DNA from: Methanomassiliicoccales archaeon
Lineage (GTDB): Archaea; Thermoplasmatota; Thermoplasmata; SG8-5
Assembly (NCBI GenBank): GCA_030612505.1
Contig: JAUWNU010000011.1
Location: 1-33,694 of the forward strand
Direction: 5' to 3'
DNA length: 33,694 bases
Made by a program: the position numbers and the translations under genes. Each line of letters opens with the position of its first letter. Positions within the stretch are counted from its first letter, which is position 1. Below are positions 27,129 through 33,694 of the stretch, piece after piece. The notes below the pieces were generated by a model that was not told where the DNA came from, did no database searches, and saw only the letters and a list, made by a program, of their open reading frames with translations.

Positions 27129-28121
27129 ATGTTTGACCATGAAGGGGGCAGGAAAATGAACATTAGGCGCCATCCAAACTGGAATAACGAAGGCGTAGCT
27201 TCCACCGTAGGTACCATAATGGCATTAATGGTATTTCTGGCATTCCTTTCAATGTTTACAAGCCAATATGTTCCTGTCTGGATGGAGGAGAACGAGGCAA
27301 GTCACATGAATGTTGTTTACAGCCAATTTGCAAACCTAAAACAATCTGTGGACATCCAGATACAGGCAGGCCTAATCCTTGGCAGCTCCCAGGTTCAGAT
27401 TTTCTCACCAATAAAACTTGGTTCCAATGGCATCCCAATGTTTGCAGCTCCAACGCCTGGCTACCTATCTATTCATCGTTCCACCAGCTATGATAATGTA
27501 AGTTTCAGCTTCGGTGCGGCAGCTTCTGTGATTGATTATGAATCATATACTGGCGGAACCGTAAGCTTGTATGCTCCTAACAGATACTATGTGAAACAGG
27601 AACTGGCATATGAGAATGATGCACTCATACTCAAACAGCCAGACGGCCAGTACATGAAGGCAAGTCCACAGTTTATTGTGAATCCTTCTGGGGCATTCTA
27701 TCAGATATCATATACTCAGCTGGATATAAGGGGCGACGATAGTTCATATATAGGATATGGTACCAGGGGAATCCAGACAACTCTCAAGGCAGCATCAACA
27801 ACCACATTCACGAATCTTACTGCTGGAGATGGAGTCAATGGAACTTATCCTTACATTTACATCAACCACACCACCTGGTATGAAAGTGCCTGGAATTCAT
27901 CATTCAATCAGACCCTCACCAATGCAGGCATGCAGTATGGAACAATGGCTGATCTTGAAGCTGGAACTGCCGATTATACCATAATTTCTACAATATTGGA
28001 GACCGACCTTATTGACTCATTCCAACAAGTGAGCGTAAGAATAAATCCAAATATAGTGTCCAGATTCTCTCTTACAGAGGCATATCTAGAGGTGACCACT
28101 ACTGAGTTGGGTGCAAATTGA
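27129..28121 (+). CDS. Archaeal type IV pilin-like surface protein
   Basis: MFDHEGGRKMNIRRHPNWNNEGVASTVGTIMALMVFLAFLSMFTSQYVPVWMEE: basic leader plus class-III-like hydrophobic helix. Track start 26985 lies upstream of the TATA box; SD taggaggataacc precedes ATG 27129. Confidence 0.75.
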   Translation: MFDHEGGRKMNIRRHPNWNNEGVASTVGTIMALMVFLAFLSMFTSQYVPVWMEENEASHMNVVYSQFANLKQSVDIQIQAGLILGSSQVQIFSPIKLGSNGIPMFAAPTPGYLSIHRSTSYDNVSFSFGAAASVIDYESYTGGTVSLYAPNRYYVKQELAYENDALILKQPDGQYMKASPQFIVNPSGAFYQISYTQLDIRGDDSSYIGYGTRGIQTTLKAASTTTFTNLTAGDGVNGTYPYIYINHTTWYESAWNSSFNQTLTNAGMQYGTMADLEAGTADYTIISTILETDLIDSFQQVSVRINPNIVSRFSLTEAYLEVTTTELGAN

Positions 28122-28131
28122 GGTGAGCTGA

Positions 28132-29841
28132 ATGGGAATAAAACAATCAATGATGAAAAAGATGCTCAAAAGCAAATCCATGACCATGAAGGTCAAGGTT
28201 CCCAAAGGCGAGATAGAGCTTCAGAAGAAATGGAAGGAAGGTAAAGGTTCTCCATTATGCCCGATTCCCGATATCATAAAATCTTATATTGAGGAAAAAG
28301 AAATTTACGCAATCAGAGAACCATACAGCTACTGCCGAATCATTTACAATAATATAGAATCCGAATTCGTCTATGAAATTCACGAGCCAGATCTCAGCGA
28401 TAAGGAGAGTGAGACACTAGCTCTAATCAAGGACTCGCTTCAGAGAACTCTGGAATATGAACTTGACAAGATGGAAATTAAAGACAAGAGCGAATACCTG
28501 AAAAAGAGTGTTGACAGCTTTATTAAGAGCCGCGAGATGCGTCTTGAACCTTCAACAATTAAGAAAATTCATTATTATATAATCCGTGATTATGTTGGAT
28601 ATGGCCATATTGATTCATTGATGAATGATGAGTATATTGAGGACGTATCCTGCGATGGGACTGCGGTTCCGCTATTTGTGTATCATCAAAAATATGAATC
28701 CATTAAGACCGATGTTCTCTTTGAAGAAGAAGTTGACCTCAACAGCTTTGTAATTTATTTAGGCCAGCGTTGTGGAAAGCAGGTTTCTGTGTCCATGCCT
28801 ATTCTTGATGGTACCACAAGAGAGGGTCACAGAGTTCAGGCTACATATGGCACAGAAGTTACCACGCGTGGTTCATCATTCACAATTAGACGTTATAAAG
28901 AGAAACCTTTCACTCCGGTGGAACTTGTTACATACGGAACAGCCTCTGCACAAATGGTTGCATATGCCTGGATGCTTGTGGAACATGGCCAGTCAATGAT
29001 TATTGCCGGAGGCACTGCAAGTGGTAAAACAGCAACTCTTAATGCATTGGCTTTGTTCATCAAGCCAGGTGCAAAAATTATTACAATGGAGGACACAAGA
29101 GAAATAAATCTGCCCCATGAGAACTGGATTCCAAGTACCACCAGAACTGGAACTGGAGCCAGAGATGCAGAAGGCAAAGTTGAGGGTGAGATAGACATGT
29201 TCGAGCTTGTCAGGGCAGCTCTCAGACAGAGGCCCGAGTATATCATTGTAGGAGAGGTCAGAGGAGCAGAGACCGCAACAATGTTCCAGGCAATGGCAAC
29301 AGGTCACACCACATATTCCACCATGCACGCAGATTCTGTCAAATCAATGGTCAATAGGCTTGAAAATCCGCCAATCAGCACTCCAAGGATTTTGCTTACC
29401 GCACTGAATTTCGTTATTATCCAGAAGCATGAAAGAGTGGGCGATAGCATTGTAAGGCGCATAGTACAGATTGTGGAGCTTGTTGGTTTCGAGCCAGAGA
29501 CAAATGAGTTAATCACCAATACAGTCTATGACTGGGACCAGCGCAATGATTCGTTCATCTACAAAGGTCACAGTTTCATTCTGGACCAGATCATGGAGAT
29601 GAAGAACATGACCCATGAGGAAATGGACGCTGAAATGAGACGCCGAGAAGATATAATCAAATACATGATTGAAACAGAAGTCTTGGATTTCAATGAAATA
29701 TCCAGAATTGTTGTTGCATATTACAAAGAACCAATGGAGACCATCCAGAATATAAGGGATGAGATGGGCTGGGTGGATCCGGCTACACTTATTGGAGAAG
29801 GAGAAGGAGAAGAAGGAGGAGGTTTAGGCATTGGCGCATGA
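28132..29841 (+). CDS. Type IV filament assembly ATPase, FlaI/TadA/GspE family (paralog 1)
   Basis: Walker A IIAGGTASGKTATLNALALF, EDTREINLPHENWIPSTTRTG, MFELVRAALRQRPEYIIVGEVRGAETATMFQAMATGHTTYSTMHAD. Confidence 0.94.
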   Translation: MGIKQSMMKKMLKSKSMTMKVKVPKGEIELQKKWKEGKGSPLCPIPDIIKSYIEEKEIYAIREPYSYCRIIYNNIESEFVYEIHEPDLSDKESETLALIKDSLQRTLEYELDKMEIKDKSEYLKKSVDSFIKSREMRLEPSTIKKIHYYIIRDYVGYGHIDSLMNDEYIEDVSCDGTAVPLFVYHQKYESIKTDVLFEEEVDLNSFVIYLGQRCGKQVSVSMPILDGTTREGHRVQATYGTEVTTRGSSFTIRRYKEKPFTPVELVTYGTASAQMVAYAWMLVEHGQSMIIAGGTASGKTATLNALALFIKPGAKIITMEDTREINLPHENWIPSTTRTGTGARDAEGKVEGEIDMFELVRAALRQRPEYIIVGEVRGAETATMFQAMATGHTTYSTMHADSVKSMVNRLENPPISTPRILLTALNFVIIQKHERVGDSIVRRIVQIVELVGFEPETNELITNTVYDWDQRNDSFIYKGHSFILDQIMEMKNMTHEEMDAEMRRREDIIKYMIETEVLDFNEISRIVVAYYKEPMETIQNIRDEMGWVDPATLIGEGEGEEGGGLGIGA

Positions 29842-30844
29842 AACACAAGACACGTTCCAACAACTGGAGACCAAAGACCGCCATCTTAAAACCAAGACTA
29901 CCAAGGAAGTGATAGACCATGGTCCACACCTTATCAGGCTTCCCAAGGGTGCAGTTCCTGAATATATCAAATTAACATCATTCAAGGAACTGAGCTGGAG
30001 AGTTATGGGAAATTATGTGAAAAAGAAGTATGAGGAAGATCAAGAACTAGAAGAAAATCTTCTTAAAGCTCATATGAAGATAAGGCCGGAAGAATACATG
30101 GCATTCATTTACATGACTGCTATTATTCTGGGCATACTTGGAGTTATAGGTGGAATAGTTCTGGCACTTGTACTTATTCTCTTTATGGACAATTTGGTCA
30201 TGGGCATTATGCTAGCCATTGCACTACCTATTGGTTTACCCATTATGGTCATGATTCTTTTGAAACACTCACCAGCTGGCAAAGCAAAATCCAGAGGCAG
30301 GGATATTGACAAGAGAATTTCCTCATCAATGAGTTTCATATCTGCAATGGCATCTGCAAATGTGCCTGTTGATACGATTTTCAAGGAACTATCCAGGCAG
30401 CCAGTGTATGGTGAGATTCAGAAAGAGGCAGAGTGGATTACAAGAGACACCGAGCTTTTGGGCATTGATATTCTCACTGCAATCAAGCGAGGTTCAATGC
30501 GCTCCCCATCACAGAAGTTCCAGGATTTCCTTCAGGGAGTGGTTACAACCTCCAGATCTGGCGGTCAGTTAAAACCATATTTCCTTCTCAAGGCAGAGGA
30601 ATATGAGAAGGAAAATAAATTAGCACTCAAGCAAACTATGGAAACCCTTTCCATGATGGGCGAATCCTATGTGACTGTGGTTGTGGCTTTCCCACTTTTC
30701 CTTGTGGTAATATTAGCGATTATGGCGATTATCGGCGGTAATTCCGAAAACACACTTATGATTCTGTGGCTGGTTGTGGGTCTGATGATTCCACTTTCCC
30801 AGTTCGGTTTCATATTTGTTGTATGGAATATTAGCCAGGAGTGA
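29831..30844 (+). CDS. Type IV filament platform membrane protein, FlaJ/TadC family (paralog 1)
   Basis: DKRISSSMSFISAMASANVPVDTIFKELSRQPVYGEIQKEAEWITRDTELLGIDILTAIKRGSMRSPSQKFQDFLQGVVTTSRSGGQLKPYFLLKAEEYEKE, with multiple TMs. Confidence 0.9.
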   Translation: MAHETQDTFQQLETKDRHLKTKTTKEVIDHGPHLIRLPKGAVPEYIKLTSFKELSWRVMGNYVKKKYEEDQELEENLLKAHMKIRPEEYMAFIYMTAIILGILGVIGGIVLALVLILFMDNLVMGIMLAIALPIGLPIMVMILLKHSPAGKAKSRGRDIDKRISSSMSFISAMASANVPVDTIFKELSRQPVYGEIQKEAEWITRDTELLGIDILTAIKRGSMRSPSQKFQDFLQGVVTTSRSGGQLKPYFLLKAEEYEKENKLALKQTMETLSMMGESYVTVVVAFPLFLVVILAIMAIIGGNSENTLMILWLVVGLMIPLSQFGFIFVVWNISQE

Positions 30845-30848
30845 TAAA

Positions 30849-31964
30849 ATGGCACAAATGACAAAGGACGAAATGAAAAAGGTCGTGATGGCGAAAAAGC
30901 GCGATTTTACCAGATTAATCCTTGTTTTGAGCGCTATTGGGTTTACAATATTCATATTATTTGGCTTCATGAATTTAACAAATCAGATTGACTGGTCATT
31001 GAAAAGCGTTCCCACTCAGGATCTCAATGGTGATGGTATTATTCAGATACCCGAGGAAATGGGATTAGATACAAATGAAAATGGCATGATTGATTCAGGC
31101 GATGTCTTTGATGGATATGATTCAGGAGATCCCTATGATATGGATGGTGATGGCGATTATGAAGAATTTGACGGCATTCCTGATCAAGGGCAATCGCCTA
31201 CCCAGCGCTTCCTTAACCTCCTGTTCTTGGGTCTTGCTGTCATGATGGGCCCATGGGCTTTCTACACTTCCAAGAAACAAGCAGATCTTCAGGCAATTGA
31301 GAGAAGATTGCCAGATTTCCTTAGAGATGTTGCAGAAGCAGGCAGATTCGGTATGACACTGGCTGACGCAATAGTAGTTGCATCATCTGGTCGTTATGGA
31401 AAGCTCACGCCTGAGATCAAGAAAATGGCGGCTCAGATAGAGTGGGGAGTCCCTGCAAGCGAAACCTTGAGGATGTTTTCAGATAGAATTGACACGCCTT
31501 TGGTGGCCAGAGTGGTCACCATTGTAATCAAGGCCAGTGATGCAGGCGGAAGCGTAGCAGATGTTCTTGCCATGGTTGCCCATGACACAAGAGAAGAACA
31601 ATTATCCCAGCGAGAGAGAGAGATTCAAATGAGTACTTATCTGGCTGTTATTTACATATCATTCGCTGTGTTCCTTGTTACAATTATCATTCTTCAGCTT
31701 ACTTTCCTGCCGAAAATACGGCTGGCAGGTACAAATGTAGCTCTAGCTGCAGAGGAAGCTGGCATAGCCGGTGGCGTGGGCGGAGCTTCATTGGATGTAA
31801 GTGCAATACCCAGTATTGAGATTGCATTTTTCGTGTCTTCAATGATACATGCCGTAGGTGACGGTGCAATGGCAGGTGTGCTTCAAAATGGCAGCATTCC
31901 CAATGGTTTACGGCATAGTGTTATCATGTTGATATTGGGTTTCTTAATATTGACTTTGATGTAG
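30849..31964 (+). CDS. Type IV filament platform membrane protein, FlaJ/TadC family (paralog 2), with EF-hand-like Asp-rich loop
   Basis: ERRLPDFLRDVAEAGRFGMTLADAIVVASSGRYGKLTPEIKKMAAQIEWGVPASETLRMFSDRIDTPLVARVVTIVIKASDAGGSVADVLAMVAHDTRE; loop DLNGDGIIQIPEEMGLDTNENGMIDSGDVFDGYDSGDPYDMDGDGDYEEFD. ATG 30849 preferred over TTG 30816. Confidence 0.9.
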   Translation: MAQMTKDEMKKVVMAKKRDFTRLILVLSAIGFTIFILFGFMNLTNQIDWSLKSVPTQDLNGDGIIQIPEEMGLDTNENGMIDSGDVFDGYDSGDPYDMDGDGDYEEFDGIPDQGQSPTQRFLNLLFLGLAVMMGPWAFYTSKKQADLQAIERRLPDFLRDVAEAGRFGMTLADAIVVASSGRYGKLTPEIKKMAAQIEWGVPASETLRMFSDRIDTPLVARVVTIVIKASDAGGSVADVLAMVAHDTREEQLSQREREIQMSTYLAVIYISFAVFLVTIIILQLTFLPKIRLAGTNVALAAEEAGIAGGVGGASLDVSAIPSIEIAFFVSSMIHAVGDGAMAGVLQNGSIPNGLRHSVIMLILGFLILTLM

Positions 31965-31977
31965 GGAGCGGAGAAAA

Positions 31978-33693
31978 ATGGCAGATTCGGTTACAGATGA
32001 ACAGGCAGTCATGGAAGACGATTCCATTGCCGAGGTTGATGTCAAAAAGAAAGGGCCTAGCTTCCTGGATAATATAAAAAAATCCTATATGAACAAACTC
32101 AAGGGCAAGAGACAAATTAAGATCATTGCTCCAAAGGGCGCTCAAGATGCTAGAGAGGTTCTAGAAGGCATCACCACCATACCGAAAATAGTTGAGAAAC
32201 ATATTCAGGAAATTGAAATAGACCCCATCATTGATGGATATTCCTATGTTCGAATCAAATATGACAATATTGCCAATGACTATCTTTATGAGGTTATTGA
32301 ACCAAAGCTAACCGAGGAAGAAGAAGATGTTCTTGAGGTGCTTAAGGAAACCATGATTGATTCCCTGGAATTCCTTGAAGATGCAACAATGGATGAGAAG
32401 GAAAAATATCTCAGAAAGGGTGTTGACAGCCTTCTTGTGGATATCGGAATTCAGCTTAATCCAATTTCCAAGGAAAGAATTGTATATTATATTCTAAGAG
32501 ATTTCACAAGGTATGGTGCAATTGACGTAACCATGATAGATGTCCAGGTAGAGGATGTGTCCTGTGATGGTATGAATGTACCTCTCTATATTTTCCACAG
32601 AAAATACGGCTCTATTCAATCCAATTTAAGATTCACAACCTCTGAAGAGCTTGATGGATTTGTTGTCTGGCTTGCACAGCGTTGTGGTAAGCATATTTCT
32701 GTGGCAGAACCAATGCTGGATGCAACGGTTCCAGATGGTTCAAGATTGCAGGCCACCCTTGGAACCCACGTTACAAAGCGCGGTTCATCTTTTACCATCA
32801 GACGATTTAGAGAGAATCCTTTCACACCACTGGACATGATTAAGTTTAAAACAATGTCAGTAGACATGATGGCATATCTCTGGCTTTGCATTGAGAATGG
32901 TAAATCTATTCTTGTATGTGGCGGTACAGCCAGCGGTAAAACTACTACTCTGAATGCGATTCTGCTGTTTATTCCGCCACAGATGAAAATTGTAAGTATT
33001 GAGGATACTAGAGAATTAAATCTGCCACACGAGAACTGGGTGCCGCTATTGACACGTTCTGGTTTTGGTGGAAAGGATGCCAGCGGAAAGACTGCTGGAG
33101 AGATTGATATGTTCGAACTTCTCACTGCTGCGCTAAGACAGCGCCCACAATACATGATGATTGGTGAGGTAAGAGGTTCAGAAGCCTATGTGGTTTTCCA
33201 GGCAATGGCCACTGGAAAGAGTGCTTACACCACTTTCCACGCTGAAGATGTTCAAGCTATGGTTCACAGAATGGAACAGCCGCCAATTGAGGTTCCAAGG
33301 GCACTATTAGCCGCTCTAAACCTTGTTCTCATGCAGGCTCAGGTGAAGGTCGGCACGCAAATGACAAGGCGTGTAAAGTCCCTTACAGAGATTGTTGGAA
33401 TCGACCCTGATTCCAATGAACTTATCACAAATGCAGTTTATGTCTGGAACCCGGCAGATGATACATTCAATTACAGCGGTCACAGTTATATCTACGAGCA
33501 GATATCCATGACAAAGGGCTGGAGCCAGAGGGAAATGATGCGCGAGGTAAAAAGGCGTACAAGATTACTCACATATCTCAAGGCCCAAAATGTCAGCTAT
33601 AAGCACGTTGCCAGATATGTCTCAGGTTATTACACCAATCCAGAGAAGCTAATGAAAGAAGTATCTGATTATGAGGACGCTGCTGCTGAATAA
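31978..33693 (+). CDS. Type IV filament assembly ATPase, FlaI/TadA/GspE family (paralog 2)
   Basis: LVCGGTASGKTTTLNAILLFIPPQMKIVSIEDTRELNLPHENWVPLLTRSG, MFELLTAALRQRPQYMMIGEVRGSEAYVVFQAMATGKSAYTTFHAEDVQAMVHRMEQPP. Confidence 0.94.
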   Translation: MADSVTDEQAVMEDDSIAEVDVKKKGPSFLDNIKKSYMNKLKGKRQIKIIAPKGAQDAREVLEGITTIPKIVEKHIQEIEIDPIIDGYSYVRIKYDNIANDYLYEVIEPKLTEEEEDVLEVLKETMIDSLEFLEDATMDEKEKYLRKGVDSLLVDIGIQLNPISKERIVYYILRDFTRYGAIDVTMIDVQVEDVSCDGMNVPLYIFHRKYGSIQSNLRFTTSEELDGFVVWLAQRCGKHISVAEPMLDATVPDGSRLQATLGTHVTKRGSSFTIRRFRENPFTPLDMIKFKTMSVDMMAYLWLCIENGKSILVCGGTASGKTTTLNAILLFIPPQMKIVSIEDTRELNLPHENWVPLLTRSGFGGKDASGKTAGEIDMFELLTAALRQRPQYMMIGEVRGSEAYVVFQAMATGKSAYTTFHAEDVQAMVHRMEQPPIEVPRALLAALNLVLMQAQVKVGTQMTRRVKSLTEIVGIDPDSNELITNAVYVWNPADDTFNYSGHSYIYEQISMTKGWSQREMMREVKRRTRLLTYLKAQNVSYKHVARYVSGYYTNPEKLMKEVSDYEDAAAE

Positions 33694-33694
33694 T

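Overview
Archaeal chromosomal segment, probably a Thermoplasmatota-like euryarchaeon (inferred from archaeal-type CCA enzyme, Nop5, TrmI, split glycine-dehydrogenase P subunits, TATA-box promoters and archaeal type IV filament genes). Left to right: (1) a large secreted tandem-repeat surface protein on the minus strand running off the left edge, absent from the supplied ORF track because it has no stop in the window; (2) gcvPA-gcvPB; (3) trmI; (4) a large surface glycoprotein-like protein; (5) a small membrane protein; (6) cca, nop5, mtnA; (7) a Cas4/RecB-like nuclease with an embedded four-TM block; (8) a CPBP protease; (9) a C25/gingipain-like peptidase; (10) a TPR protein; (11) bacterial-type purH; (12) a single-ORF FolC-Nth fusion; (13) a zinc-ribbon TPR protein; (14) a type IV filament locus (pilin-like protein, two FlaI/TadA-like ATPases, two FlaJ/TadC-like platform proteins, one with EF-hand-like loops). 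The two most unusual signals are non-coding. First, a pair of ~195-240 nt structured elements, in the same orientation, bracket purH-folC-nth and show compensatory base changes between copies. Second, a family of AGGGTCTAGG / TAACGATAACCAAACATAGACCCT repeats occurs at two gene 3' ends. One copy supplies the stop codons of two convergent genes; the other carries a ~13-unit, ~27-bp spacerless array. No searches or folding programs were run; all pairings were done by eye.
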